Source: Gammaproteobacteria bacterium (GTDB lineage: Bacteria > Pseudomonadota > Gammaproteobacteria > Legionellales > Legionellaceae). Taken from it: a stretch of 64,000 nucleotides of DNA. The position numbers and the translations under genes were made by a program. Shown one piece after another: positions 1 to 9,311 of the stretch. The stretch is taken from positions 19,421 to 83,420 of the forward strand of contig JAHZKF010000100.1 of assembly GCA_022600575.1 (NCBI GenBank), in the 5' to 3' direction. The notes beneath the pieces are model-generated. The model saw nothing but the letters and a program-made list of their open reading frames with translations. It made no database searches and was not told the origin of the DNA. Numbering within the stretch: the stretch's first letter is position 1; each line of letters begins with the position of its first letter.

Positions 1-52
1 CACCAAAGCCCATTAAAAGCCCTAATTTTGCATACAAAAACATCTTTTTCAT
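1..52 (-). CDS. 5' fragment of an exported protein, cut by the window edge
   Basis: An ATG at position 52 on the minus strand opens a frame to the left edge with no stop. The seventeen visible residues begin MKKM and run into a hydrophobic stretch, like the start of a signal peptide. The gene follows the beta-barrel-like gene at 89-937 on the same strand, only about 36 bases away, so the two may be co-transcribed and could encode related envelope proteins. The rest of the protein is outside the window and its function cannot be judged. Confidence 0.45.
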   Translation of the reverse strand, partial: MKKMFLYAKLGLLMGFG

Positions 53-88
53 ATCACATTCCTATTGATAACGTTCAATTGAGTTCAA

Positions 89-937
89 TCAAATTAAGAT
101 TGAACACATCAGTGCATTCGAATAAAGATTCCCTGTTTTAAGGGTTGTTTGAATCTGATCATTTAATACTTTAAATTTTCCTTCCCCCAAATAGAAAAAT
201 TGATATCCGCACTCCAGGGGTACTTTCGCAAAAAAGTCAGATATCTGTATACCAAAACCTGCCGTCGCACTAAAAGTTGTGGTGGTTTTACCTGCAAATG
301 TTTCTGTCACTACCGGAACAACTCGACCTTCTCTCACAATAGGTCGCTGATTAAAATCACTGGTTTTCATAAAATTAGGCCCAATACCCGCATTTAAGGT
401 TAAAGAAGTTCTTGGAACAACCAAATCAATGGTTGATTTTGCTTCAGCATAAAGGGGGTATTGTGTTGTTTTGTAATCATAAAGCAAATTTTCATAAATG
501 TTTTCTTGTCTTATAATGCCACCTGACTCCACAGCAGAAAGATAAAACCAATTAAGACCATAACTCATTTTCACACGCCCATACGTGTGACCATCAACAA
601 AATAACCAGCCCCTAAAAAATAATTAGCATCCTTAACCGAATGATCTCCAAGAAAACCACCATCAGGATTAGCATGTGACACGATAAAACGGTCACCAAT
701 CAAATCTCTAATATTAATAAACTGCTCACTGCTTTCATTACGCCAATAACCACCTATCTGGAATATAAAATGACCTTGGGTCAAACAACGAATATAATCT
801 GGCTTTGATTCACTAGAATCCATTGTTCCTGCAAAAATAGTTTGAGAAAAAACGCTTAAAATAATCGAGTAACACAGTACTTTAACAGCCTTTAATGATT
901 TAAATTTCAATATAAAAGGCATCATGGTTATTCTCAA
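89..937 (-). CDS. Putative outer-membrane beta-barrel protein
   Basis: 282 residues. The N-terminus has basic residues, a hydrophobic core and an FAG cleavage-like site near residues 35-37, which fits a Sec signal peptide. The rest alternates polar and aromatic/hydrophobic residues (for example FLGAGYFV, FSATAGFGIQI, GYQFFYLG) and is glycine- and tyrosine-rich, as in small outer-membrane barrels. The last residues (ALMCSILI) are a weak beta-strand end lacking the classical terminal phenylalanine. I do not recognise a specific family. It is divergent from the secreted protein at 1082. Alternative: a periplasmic beta-sandwich protein. Confidence 0.6.
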   Translation of the reverse strand: MRITMMPFILKFKSLKAVKVLCYSIILSVFSQTIFAGTMDSSESKPDYIRCLTQGHFIFQIGGYWRNESSEQFINIRDLIGDRFIVSHANPDGGFLGDHSVKDANYFLGAGYFVDGHTYGRVKMSYGLNWFYLSAVESGGIIRQENIYENLLYDYKTTQYPLYAEAKSTIDLVVPRTSLTLNAGIGPNFMKTSDFNQRPIVREGRVVPVVTETFAGKTTTTFSATAGFGIQISDFFAKVPLECGYQFFYLGEGKFKVLNDQIQTTLKTGNLYSNALMCSILI

Positions 938-1081
938 GTAAATAAATGAATAACAATAAACTATAGAATCAATAAAACAGTGTCAACAAACAAAAATCAT
1001 TAAGCTGAATATGAAATTCGCATTTCAAATATTACTTATATATATTATTCATACTTTATACGATAAAAAAGGCTCTGTAAT

Positions 1082-3163
1082 ATGTTTAAAGTAAATGACA
1101 TGATAAAAATAATACTTTACTTTTCCCCTTTTCTTTTGACTACAATAACCATTGCAGCACCTAAACAAAAAACAACAGCGCAAGCAAATCCACTTTTTGA
1201 AATTACCCTTCTTGAAAAAAACACAAATCACATTCAAATATCAGAAAAAGCAAGCAAAGATGTTGATTACCGCGTTTGTAACCGCACCAAAATATCCCGA
1301 ACCATTTCTGTTCCTAGTATCACTGGAATAGAACCCATGAATATAGGCCCTCTTTCTTGTCTTAACGAACTAAATAACGAGGTTGGCTTACATCCAAACA
1401 CATGTTGTTTTTTAAAACTAAGAGTTGACCTACGTGCAAAAGCTGCTCTTAAACGTTTTTCAAGAAGTGGTAAAAATAACTTCCCTCAAGTTCGCCACGG
1501 CGATTTTTTAGCTTCCCAGGCCTCCAGTACCGATGCCCTAACCGTTACAGAAACAACCTCTGTTGAACCGCCTATAGTGCTATCAGGTCTATTTCAGACC
1601 ACAGCTTCTGAAGGAAATTTCTTATACTACCCCCTAATAGAAGTAAGTACCGATAATGGAAGCTCTTGGAGTGTGTCCAGCTCAACAACAAGCCCATCTA
1701 CAACGCCTCCTTTCGGTGGAGAGGTAAACAACATTTTTACAAACTCAATAAGTTGTAGCAGTAGTGGTGTGTGTGTTGTTCCAGGCGCTTATAACCCTCA
1801 GGGTAGTGATAACACGAATCCTTTTTTAGCGGTTACACTTAATGCTGGAAGTACTTGGTTCTCTCCTATGGCTATCACAAACCCAGCAATAACACCTTCA
1901 TATGAAGCAGAGTATGCATTTACCGGGTTACTTAGTTCCAGTTGTACAACTTCATTTTGTGCTGCTACAGGAAATTATTTTGGACAATATAATGGCGCTG
2001 TGATAAACCTTCCTTTAACCGCAATCGGTACCAATAATAATGGCACTTGGTCTTGGCAGTATCTTTCAGGAACAGAAAATTTACGTGAAATAGAGCCTGC
2101 ATATTCATCATATGCTTTTTCTAGCTCTTTCTCTAACAGAACAAGTTGCCTTGACTCATCGACCAGTAGTACCAGCTCATTTTGTATCAATGCAGCTCAA
2201 TATGAAAGTAACAATATTATTTATCCTTTAATATCTGTTATCAGCAACGCTACTGGCTCATGGATTCAAAATTATGTTAAAACCAGCAGTTATATTAATT
2301 CAATCCCTAACTATGCTTCTTTTCAATTTAATGATTTAAATGGAGCATCCTGTACCAATGAAAACTATTGCTTCGTTATCGGTAATTATGAGGATACCTC
2401 AGGGCACACTAACCCTCTATTACTACAAAGCGCTGATGCCTCTGATGTGACTAGCGCTTGGACTTATCCTGCTGGTATTAGCACCAGCAATATAACACCT
2501 GCATTTGTATCTGATGGCTCTTTAAATGACGCCAGTTGCAGCGGAAACATTTGTATTGCTGCAGGAAGCTTTATAGGAAACTATACCAATGCTGCTGGCG
2601 TTACTGCTCATACCGAGCTTCCCTTAGTTACACTCACTAATAATGCAGGCACCACTTGGAACTATCAAACTGATATTACCTCATCAACAATATTACCGGA
2701 TTCATTTGTATCTGATGGTACGTTGACAGGTACAAGTTGTAGTGGAAGCAGTCCTGTTGTTTGTGTGGCTGTAGGTAGCTTTATAGGTAACTATACCAAT
2801 AGTGTAGGTATTACTGTAGAGACGCAGCTCCCCTTAATTGCACTCACCGGTAATGCCGCTGGTACTTCTGGCACGACAACCTGGCGTTACCCAGAACAAT
2901 CTTATTTGGCCAATATAGATGGCTTTATTAAAGGCTCTTTAAGTGCTGTAAGCTGTAATAACAACGGTGAAGTTTGTGTCGCAGCAGGTAGTTACACAGC
3001 AGAAAAAACAACTAGTACCGGCCATCCTACGATAAGCGAATATCCTTTAGCTCTCATCAGTACAGACGGAGGAAGTTCTTGGGTTTATAACTCTGCTGTC
3101 ATCCCTTCTGCTTCATTAGGCGCAACAGCATCTTCTTTCAACAGTGCGGCAAGCTCATCATAA
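1082..3163 (+). CDS. Secreted BNR/sialidase-like repeat protein
   Basis: 693 residues with an N-terminal signal-like hydrophobic segment (about residues 8-25, ending ITIAAP). Residues about 35-120 form a Cys-containing domain (CNRTKISR, CCFLKLRVD). From about residue 160 the protein carries 70-90-residue repeats, each with a paired-Cys motif such as SCSGNICIAAGSFIGNY followed by PL(V/I/A)xLT and a G(S/T)(S/T)W turn, the hallmark of BNR/Asp-box beta-propellers. It is Ser/Thr/Asn-rich. No catalytic sialidase residues were identified, so this is probably a surface or secreted binding protein. A weak AAGG lies upstream of the ATG. It stands alone, with a palindromic element downstream. Confidence 0.65.
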   Translation: MFKVNDMIKIILYFSPFLLTTITIAAPKQKTTAQANPLFEITLLEKNTNHIQISEKASKDVDYRVCNRTKISRTISVPSITGIEPMNIGPLSCLNELNNEVGLHPNTCCFLKLRVDLRAKAALKRFSRSGKNNFPQVRHGDFLASQASSTDALTVTETTSVEPPIVLSGLFQTTASEGNFLYYPLIEVSTDNGSSWSVSSSTTSPSTTPPFGGEVNNIFTNSISCSSSGVCVVPGAYNPQGSDNTNPFLAVTLNAGSTWFSPMAITNPAITPSYEAEYAFTGLLSSSCTTSFCAATGNYFGQYNGAVINLPLTAIGTNNNGTWSWQYLSGTENLREIEPAYSSYAFSSSFSNRTSCLDSSTSSTSSFCINAAQYESNNIIYPLISVISNATGSWIQNYVKTSSYINSIPNYASFQFNDLNGASCTNENYCFVIGNYEDTSGHTNPLLLQSADASDVTSAWTYPAGISTSNITPAFVSDGSLNDASCSGNICIAAGSFIGNYTNAAGVTAHTELPLVTLTNNAGTTWNYQTDITSSTILPDSFVSDGTLTGTSCSGSSPVVCVAVGSFIGNYTNSVGITVETQLPLIALTGNAAGTSGTTTWRYPEQSYLANIDGFIKGSLSAVSCNNNGEVCVAAGSYTAEKTTSTGHPTISEYPLALISTDGGSSWVYNSAVIPSASLGATASSFNSAASSS

Positions 3164-3210
3164 TACTTATAAGGTATAAAGCCTTGGGAAGCCTCGTTAG
3201 AGGCTGTTAT

Positions 3211-3410
3211 CTTCCCTACATACCCTGGCTTTATGCCTGAGCGATCCTCACTTTTTTCATGAGAATGATTTTATTCAAATAACACACAAAATGCCGTCGT
3301 TGCGAACGTAGCGACGGCAAAATAAAGGCTGGCAATTAAAAGTAATCTTAAAAATAGCAGCATCTAAAAAAGTGACCATCTCTCAGGAATAAATCAGGCC
3401 ACGTAGACCG
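3211..3410. repeat. MITE-like palindromic element, copy 1
   Basis: The arms CCTGAGCGATCCTCAC (from 3236, followed by a T-run to 3257) and its inverted counterpart (3366-3387) match at 19 of 22 positions. Weaker inverted similarity extends outward to about 3211 and 3410 (ATAAA, AGG, GTAG blocks). A shorter inner palindrome around GCCGTCG/CGACGGC lies at about 3292-3318. The right arm is closely similar to sequence at 54767-54810, so this is a dispersed family. No ORF is inside. The element fills the gap between the secreted protein gene and the rplI terminator. Confidence 0.6.
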
Positions 3411-3445
3411 ACAGATGAGTTGCCAGCAGCCCCTAAAAAAATCTC

Positions 3446-3486
3446 AAAAAAAAACCGGCCACTCCTAAATCAATAAGAATGGCCGG
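3446..3486 (-). terminator. Terminator of the rpsF-rpsR-rplI operon
   Basis: On the minus strand a stem CCGGCCA/TGGCCGG (3480-3486 with 3455-3461) is followed by a run of about nine T residues (3446-3454). It sits 22 bases past the rplI stop codon, the expected place for a Rho-independent terminator. Confidence 0.85.
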
Positions 3487-3507
3487 CTGGGGATATACTA
3501 AAGCGTT

Positions 3508-3960
3508 TTACTTCTCTTTAGTTACCACTGAGATTTGTAAATTTGCGCTTACTTCGCTGTGAAGCTGAAGTGCAAGTGTATATTCACCAATTGATTGTAA
3601 TGGGCCTTCTGGCATCATCACTTCACGCTTGTCTACTTCAATTGAACGAGCAGCTAAAGCTTCGCTTACTTCGGCCACACCAATCGAACCATACAATTTA
3701 CCCTCGTCAGTAGCTTGTACTTCAATCACTAAAGTTACATCATTCAATTGTGCAGCACGTTGCTCTGCTTTTGCAAATTCTTGCTGTGCTTTCTTTTCAA
3801 ATTCAGCGCGACGCTTTTCGAAAACAACTTTATTTTCTGGTGTTGCAAACACGGCTTTCTTTTCTGGAATTAAAAAGTTTCGGCCATATCCTGCTTTCAC
3901 ATCAACCACATCACCTAAATTTCCTAAGTTTTTCACTTTATCTAACAAAATCACATGCAT
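3508..3960 (-). CDS. rplI: 50S ribosomal protein L9
   Basis: 150 residues, full length for bL9. The N-terminal rRNA-binding domain is clear: MHVILLDKV at the start and the GYGRNFLIP signature at residues 24-32. A long charged connecting helix (about 45-75, [19 protein letters not shown]) leads to the C-terminal domain, with GKLYGSIG at about 107-114. Last gene of the operon rpsF-rpsR-DUF2232-rplI, a common gammaproteobacterial order. Confidence 0.97.
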   Translation of the reverse strand: MHVILLDKVKNLGNLGDVVDVKAGYGRNFLIPEKKAVFATPENKVVFEKRRAEFEKKAQQEFAKAEQRAAQLNDVTLVIEVQATDEGKLYGSIGVAEVSEALAARSIEVDKREVMMPEGPLQSIGEYTLALQLHSEVSANLQISVVTKEK

Positions 3961-3972
3961 GTCATGCCCTCT

Positions 3973-4884
3973 TTACGTTGCTTTCCCAGCCTTTGCTGAC
4001 AGGTATAAGCGAAAATTAAATAAACTATCAAATGCTCCAAGCAAAACATAGAGCGGTAAAATAACCCAAGATAAAAATATCATAGGAACAATCAGTAATA
4101 GCATTAATGCAAGTGGCCGTAGGTTTGAAAACGCATAAGCACAGAGACTTAAACCAGCCAGTATGAAATAAAACAACACCAGTGGTAAGCTATTAATACC
4201 TAAAAAACGCTCAAAATAAACGGCGACGAGTAATATCATTAACACAGCAAAGCTCGTTTTATCTCCTCGGAAGTGAAGCATTTCTTCACGAAAACCACCA
4301 GGATAAAACAACTGAGACTGAAGCGAACGTGCGAAAAGTAATGGCATGATAGCTGAGAAAACCACTGATACAGCTTGAATCCCTAATAAACAATTAGCCA
4401 AAACAAGCGTTGAAACCCCCTGCTTTGTCCAAAATTCTAGGGCATTCGTCTGACTTGAAGCCATGGTTCGTATTGCCGTTTCCAAATGTGCATATTGTTG
4501 CAAGATAAAATCGGGAGAAAAAAACTGGATGACGGTTGTTCCTATCACCACACCGCCCAATAATACAACCGAAACAGCCCGCCAACTTGAAGTGGTCCTC
4601 AATGTGTACGCCGCCAAATAACAGGGCAATACATTAAGAAAAATCGACATCACAGCTGCTGACAGCGAAACAGTAAATACTGACACCAGTACATACACCA
4701 AGGACACCGGTAAGAACAACTTAAAACCTGCTCTTGCACCATGACGCAAAGTAACCAAAGCCATCAACACAAGCGAAAGCCAACCCACATATGGGATGGC
4801 CGCAAGCACGGTTGCTAACAACAATGCATGTTTTTCTTGTTCAAGCGCTTGACGCACTTGTTGTTGAAAAAAACCTTTTCGCAC
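3973..4884 (-). CDS. Multi-pass membrane protein, DUF2232-like
   Basis: 303 residues with about eight hydrophobic segments beginning at residue 20 (LLLATVLAAIPYVGWLSLVLMALVTL) and ending near 285. A short cytoplasmic N-terminus (MRKGFFQQQVRQALEQE) precedes the first helix. Position and topology match the DUF2232 membrane protein that many gammaproteobacteria carry between rpsR and rplI. Its molecular role is unknown. It lies 12 bases before rplI and 9 after rpsR, so it is translated within the ribosomal-protein operon. The family call rests on position and topology rather than on motifs. Confidence 0.7.
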   Translation of the reverse strand: MRKGFFQQQVRQALEQEKHALLLATVLAAIPYVGWLSLVLMALVTLRHGARAGFKLFLPVSLVYVLVSVFTVSLSAAVMSIFLNVLPCYLAAYTLRTTSSWRAVSVVLLGGVVIGTTVIQFFSPDFILQQYAHLETAIRTMASSQTNALEFWTKQGVSTLVLANCLLGIQAVSVVFSAIMPLLFARSLQSQLFYPGGFREEMLHFRGDKTSFAVLMILLVAVYFERFLGINSLPLVLFYFILAGLSLCAYAFSNLRPLALMLLLIVPMIFLSWVILPLYVLLGAFDSLFNFRLYLSAKAGKAT

Positions 4885-4893
4885 AATCTTTAC

Positions 4894-5121
4894 CTATTTG
4901 TGGCTATCGCAATAAGGCAGAAGCGCCAAAAAACGTGCCAATTTAATTGCACGCGTAATTTGACGTTGCATGCCTGCAGGTACACCTGTAATCCGGCTGG
5001 GAACAATTTTTCCACTTTCCGAAACAAAACCTTTTAGCAAACCAATATCTTTATAATCAACCCCTGTTACAGCATCAACTGTAGGGCGGGCCATTTTTTT
5101 ACGACGGTAATATGTTGACAT
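4894..5121 (-). CDS. rpsR: 30S ribosomal protein S18
   Basis: 75 residues, usual bS18 size. Recognisable segments are [24 protein letters not shown] and the basic [18 protein letters not shown]. It binds 16S rRNA next to S6 (rpsF), encoded immediately upstream. The chosen ATG has a GGGAGAA Shine-Dalgarno; an in-frame MARPTV start nine residues in is possible but has no better site. Confidence 0.97.
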   Translation of the reverse strand: MSTYYRRKKMARPTVDAVTGVDYKDIGLLKGFVSESGKIVPSRITGVPAGMQRQITRAIKLARFLALLPYCDSHK

Positions 5122-5135
5122 ATTAAATTCTCCCT

Positions 5136-5486
5136 TTATGCATCACGCGCATCGCGAGTTTCGCGTGCATCTTTTTTAATCATTGCAGACTCTTCTGTAA
5201 CCGCTGCTTTACGGGTAATAATTAAGTGTCTTAAAACAGCATCGTTATACTTAAGCGTTGATTTAAGTTCATCGAGAGCTTCTTGGTTACACTCAATGTT
5301 CAACAAAAGATAATGTGCTTTATGCAAATCATTAATGGGGTACGCAAGTGGTCTTCTGCCCCAATCTTCATTACGATGAACAACGCCTGCATGTTTTGAA
5401 AGAATGGCAAGATAACGCTCAAGCATGTTAGGTACTTGTTCGCTTCTGTCAGGGTGAATCATGAACACGATTTCATAGTGTCTCAT
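5136..5486 (-). CDS. rpsF: 30S ribosomal protein S6
   Basis: 116 residues from the ATG at 5486, preceded by the strong AGGAGAT site; a longer frame back to 5558 lacks one and adds 24 non-homologous residues. bS6 signatures are [31 protein letters not shown] at about 40-52 and [10 protein letters not shown]. The C-terminus is acidic/basic mixed ([13 protein letters not shown]). First gene of the operon with rpsR, the DUF2232-like gene and rplI. Confidence 0.96.
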   Translation of the reverse strand: MRHYEIVFMIHPDRSEQVPNMLERYLAILSKHAGVVHRNEDWGRRPLAYPINDLHKAHYLLLNIECNQEALDELKSTLKYNDAVLRHLIITRKAAVTEESAMIKKDARETRDARDA

Positions 5487-5613
5487 GTGATCTCCTTTAG
5501 GGTTAAAGCCTCCGCTGATCACGACATCTGCGTAAGGCAAGGTTATATAAGCGGGCACATGATAACCGAACTAACATCAAGAATCAATGAAACTGTAAGC
5601 GCTAGCGAGATTT

Positions 5614-5982
5614 TTATGGGGCTGACCCGGAACGTAAAGATAATAAATTATGTAATACATCATACAGTTTTGAAAGGCCTTCTTCAGGTAAGTAAATCTT
5701 TAACAGTTTATCTACTTCTTCTCCTCTTAACAGTCTATACTCCTCCTCCTCCTCCGACTCCAATCTCATACATGCCTGAACTGTGATGCCGTTTTCTTCC
5801 AGCTTCTCTTGAAGCTCTTCCATCTCCTCTTGGCTTATCGACACTTCAAAATGGTCAATATCCGCCTCACACTCAAAGGACGTGGCACCCACCACTTGAA
5901 CAGAAGAACCGGAAGTAGAGCTAAAGTTAGAAAAAGCATCTAAAACTTCTTCTATTTGCTCTTCAAATGTAATATCTACCAT
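5614..5982 (-). CDS. Small acidic hypothetical protein
   Basis: 122 residues from the ATG at 5982, which has a GAGAG site 5-10 bases upstream. The longer frame to 6042 would overlap the antiporter stop and adds a basic, non-matching N-terminus. The protein is very acidic, with a Glu-rich helix (EEMEELQEKLEENG) and a run of five Glu (ESEEEEEYRLL). It ends in a Leu-rich helix. No signal peptide or membrane segment. I do not recognise it; it could be a small secreted or inhibitory protein. Confidence 0.5.
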   Translation of the reverse strand: MVDITFEEQIEEVLDAFSNFSSTSGSSVQVVGATSFECEADIDHFEVSISQEEMEELQEKLEENGITVQACMRLESEEEEEYRLLRGEEVDKLLKIYLPEEGLSKLYDVLHNLLSLRSGSAP

Positions 5983-6028
5983 ATTATTTCTCTCTCGTAG
6001 CTTAAATTTTAAATTGATAAAAAAGTTA

Positions 6029-7222
6029 TTAATGGCAATCAAAATTTTTCTGCTTTAATCGACTGAGACCAAGAACAGGAAAAATGAGAACAGATAAAAC
6101 GCCCGCACCAACCAGTGCTACGGCATTAACAGACAATATTTTACCACTCATGCTACCAAGATGAGTCATCACGACAATTAAAGGCAATCCAGTCGCCGAA
6201 AAACAAATCAAGGCTTGTTGTTCCACTTTTTCTATCTCATGACGGAAAAATATAAAAACAGGCACCGCACGAACAATTAACAAACAAACAAAGAAAAAAA
6301 GCACGCGACTGATAGCATCAAACGAAGCAAGCGTTTGAATATCAAACCTCAAACCACTTACAATAAAAAATAACGGAATAATAAAGCTATACCCAACTGC
6401 TTTTAATTTACTATCAACTGTTTCTCTATCTTTTTCTGCAATAAAAAGCTGGACAATAATACCTGCGGAAAAAGCACCCATCAGAACATTCAACTTCAGG
6501 GTGATTGCTAAACAAACAAGGCAAAAAATTAAAAAGATTGAAATCCTAATAGGAAGCTGACTACTTAAATTAAGATGATTACTAATAAATTGACTCGATT
6601 TCCATTTCTTCATTTTCGCCACAAATACAGCTGAAATGACAGTGAATGTAATAAAAAATACAAGAAATAACACCGTCACTTCCGGTTTTGCCTCAGTAAA
6701 TAAAAGAGAAATAATAACAATAGGTGCAAACTGGCTTATTGCTCCCATTGCCAATACAAATACCCCAAATTTTGACACTAGGTTTTGGCTATCTTGTAAT
6801 ATTGGGAGTAATGCACCAAGTGCTGTTGTTGTCAGTGCAAGCGCAATGATACCCCTTTCCAAGGTTAAATCCATACTGGCCACTAGAGCCAGTGCAATCA
6901 ATAGCGACACAAGCCAGCTAATACACGCTAAAAAAAGTGGTCTGCCTCTTATTTTTTGAAGATCAATATTTAATCCTGCAAGAAAAATAAGAAAGATAAG
7001 CCCAACTGTGGAAAGCCCATTTAGCCTAGGATCTAACTGAACAAGATCTAATATTTGAGGACCTATAATAATACCAAGCATCAGTTCAAATACGATGGAC
7101 GGCACAAAAATCCATTTTATTTTTTCTGAAAGAATAGGGGCTATTACCGATGCTAAACTAATAATTAAAAGCTTTACTACTAAGAGCTGTCGCAAAACAT
7201 CAATCATATGAGCCATCAGCAA
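6029..7222 (-). CDS. Kef-type cation/proton antiporter, membrane domain only
   Basis: 397 residues, about 11-12 hydrophobic helices. CPA2-family features include the FELMLGIIIGP segment (about residues 44-54) and GLIFLIFLAGLNIDL (74-88), the helix carrying the ion-binding aspartate in this family. The protein stops at the end of the membrane domain (SRLKQKNFDCH) with no RCK/TrkA-N nucleotide-binding domain, unlike KefB/KefC. Probable role is K+ or Na+/H+ exchange at the inner membrane; ion not inferable. Start is MLMAH or MID five residues later. A second antiporter of the same superfamily is at 33373-34863. Confidence 0.85.
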   Translation of the reverse strand: MLMAHMIDVLRQLLVVKLLIISLASVIAPILSEKIKWIFVPSIVFELMLGIIIGPQILDLVQLDPRLNGLSTVGLIFLIFLAGLNIDLQKIRGRPLFLACISWLVSLLIALALVASMDLTLERGIIALALTTTALGALLPILQDSQNLVSKFGVFVLAMGAISQFAPIVIISLLFTEAKPEVTVLFLVFFITFTVISAVFVAKMKKWKSSQFISNHLNLSSQLPIRISIFLIFCLVCLAITLKLNVLMGAFSAGIIVQLFIAEKDRETVDSKLKAVGYSFIIPLFFIVSGLRFDIQTLASFDAISRVLFFFVCLLIVRAVPVFIFFRHEIEKVEQQALICFSATGLPLIVVMTHLGSMSGKILSVNAVALVGAGVLSVLIFPVLGLSRLKQKNFDCH

Positions 7223-7251
7223 TATCCATATTAGAAAATCATTATTTTGGT

Positions 7252-7974
7252 CTACTCAGCAAATGCTGCGTTACTATAGACCTCTTGTACATCATCCAAA
7301 TCCTCTAAAAAATCAATTAATTTTTCGAGTGTTTCTAATTGCTCAGGCTTTAACTCAACAGCTGTTTGTGCGCGCATGGTCAAATGCGACTGATCCACTT
7401 CGAACCCTGCAGCCGCCAATGCTGACAGTATTGTGTGATAACCATCTGGCGGCGTAATCACTTCAAGCTGCTCTCCATCTAAAATCACATCTTCAGCACC
7501 TGCTTCAATCGCAACATCCATTGCTTTTTCATGATCAGGTGTGGAAACCAATAATATTTCGCCTTGCTTATCAAACAAATATGCAACAGAGCCATCGGTT
7601 CCTAAATTTCCACCATATTTTGTAAATGCGTGACGTACCTCCGATACCGTTCGATTTTTGTTATCTGATAAACAATCCACCAAAATAGCAACACCACCAG
7701 GCCCATATCCTTCGTAACGCATAACAATCATATCAGCGCCATCTAAACCACCAGCACCACGCTTAATCGCATTATCAATGGTGTCACGCTTCATATTAGC
7801 CTTCAATGCTTTTAAAACAGCATCTCTAAGCCGTGCATTTCCTGCTTCATCAGCCCCACCTTCACGTGCTGCAACTGAAATTTCACGTATTAATTTTGTA
7901 AAAATTTTTCCGCGCTTAGCATCTTGTGCTCCTTTTCTATGACGAATATTTGCCCATTTACTATGTCCAGCCAC
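7252..7974 (-). CDS. yebC: YebC/PmpR family protein
   Basis: 240 residues with the invariant start MAGHSKWANIRHRKGAQD and the family segments KLIREISVAAREGG, GPGGVAILVDCLSDN and RHAFTKYGGNLGTDGSVAYL. YebC family members are cytoplasmic; some are described as transcriptional regulators and others as helping translation through difficult peptide motifs. In many gammaproteobacteria the gene precedes ruvC, but here it is alone, divergent from hmgA and upstream of an antiporter. Confidence 0.95.
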   Translation of the reverse strand: MAGHSKWANIRHRKGAQDAKRGKIFTKLIREISVAAREGGADEAGNARLRDAVLKALKANMKRDTIDNAIKRGAGGLDGADMIVMRYEGYGPGGVAILVDCLSDNKNRTVSEVRHAFTKYGGNLGTDGSVAYLFDKQGEILLVSTPDHEKAMDVAIEAGAEDVILDGEQLEVITPPDGYHTILSALAAAGFEVDQSHLTMRAQTAVELKPEQLETLEKLIDFLEDLDDVQEVYSNAAFAE

Positions 7975-8081
7975 AATTTAGTCCTCTTTGATCAACATTC
8001 AAAATAAAAAATAAAAATTTAAAGCGAAGTATAGTATGCTTTGGCCAAAGGATGAAGCAGAAACAATTCTAGGAGAACAAT

Positions 8082-9311
8082 ATGACTTTAAGTGGTTTTG
8101 GAAATTATCACGCAACGGAAGCCACACCAGGCGCCCTACCTCCTAATCAAAACGCCCCTCAACATTGCTCTCATGATTTATATGCAGAACAATTAAGTGG
8201 TAGTGCCTTTACTCAACCGAGACATCAAAACCTTTATAGCTGGCTTTATCGCACCAAACCCTCTGTCAATCAAAATGATTTTACGCCTTATACCAGTACA
8301 CCACGACAGCCTTTTGCCGCAGCACAGCCCCCAAACCCTTTCCGTTGGTCACCTTTCCCAACCCCAAGTACCCCTCAAGATTTTCTTGAAGGTCTATTCC
8401 ATGTTGCCGGAAATCAAGGCCTTAATACTTATATCTATCGATGTACAACATCTATGAACAAAAAGTTTTTTAATAACCGTGATGGCGAACTTTTATTTGT
8501 CCCTTACCAAGGTGAATTGCTACTCAGAACCGAATTTGGTGCTTTAACAATTCGTCCCGGTTGGATTGCTGTCATTCCTCGGGGAGTTAACTTTACCGTT
8601 GAACTGCTCACCAACTGTGCTTGTGGTTATCTTTGCGAGAATGGTGGCGCACCTTTGACCCTACCCCAATTAGGCCCTATTGGTGCTAACGGACTTGCAA
8701 ACCCACGACACTTTCTTTATCCAACCGCACTAGTCGATGAAAGTTTAGAAGACGTTGATATTATTTGTAAATATCAGCAAAACTTGTGGATTTCAGAAAA
8801 TAATCATACCCCGCTCAACGTGGTTGCATGGCACGGGAGATATGCACCTTATGCCTACGACTTATCTCTTTTCAATACCATCAATACCGTCAGCTTTGAC
8901 CATCCAGATCCGTCTATATTTACAGTCTTAACCTCTGAGAGTCAGACCCCTGGTGTGGCACATCTTGATTTTGTGATTTTTCCACCACGTTGGATGGTCG
9001 CAGAGCATACGTTTAGACCACCTTACTTTCATCGAAATTTTATGAGTGAATTGATGGGGCTTATCCAAGGAGAGTACGATGCAAAACAAGAAGGATTTTC
9101 TGTAGGAGGTGTGAGCATCCACAATTGCATGGCACCCCATGGACCAGATGCAGAAACACACAAAATGGCAACAACCGAAGCTCTAGAACCTAAACGATAC
9201 GAAGATACCTTAGCCTTTATGTTTGAATCTCACCTGCCTTGGCTTGTGACAACAGATGCGCTTGCTCACCCTCTACGTCAACTTGATTATACGTCTTGCT
9301 GGAGCTTTTAG
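8082..9311 (+). CDS. hmgA: Homogentisate 1,2-dioxygenase
   Basis: 409 residues; opens the aromatic ring of homogentisate to maleylacetoacetate in tyrosine/phenylalanine breakdown. The iron ligands are visible: FHRNFMSE supplies the His and the Glu six residues later, and [10 protein letters not shown] supplies the third His. [14 protein letters not shown] and the [12 protein letters not shown] segment are family hallmarks. An AGGAGAA site precedes the ATG. The neighbouring fah and maiA genes are absent here. The last 95 bases overlap the convergent waaL-like gene. In Legionella this enzyme limits brown melanin-like pigment formation. Confidence 0.96.
   Translation: MTLSGFGNYHATEATPGALPPNQNAPQHCSHDLYAEQLSGSAFTQPRHQNLYSWLYRTKPSVNQNDFTPYTSTPRQPFAAAQPPNPFRWSPFPTPSTPQDFLEGLFHVAGNQGLNTYIYRCTTSMNKKFFNNRDGELLFVPYQGELLLRTEFGALTIRPGWIAVIPRGVNFTVELLTNCACGYLCENGGAPLTLPQLGPIGANGLANPRHFLYPTALVDESLEDVDIICKYQQNLWISENNHTPLNVVAWHGRYAPYAYDLSLFNTINTVSFDHPDPSIFTVLTSESQTPGVAHLDFVIFPPRWMVAEHTFRPPYFHRNFMSELMGLIQGEYDAKQEGFSVGGVSIHNCMAPHGPDAETHKMATTEALEPKRYEDTLAFMFESHLPWLVTTDALAHPLRQLDYTSCWSF

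Noticed and set aside
3629..4051. 140-residue plus-strand ORF across rplI
   Set aside because: Antisense to a ribosomal protein; composition is a complement artefact.
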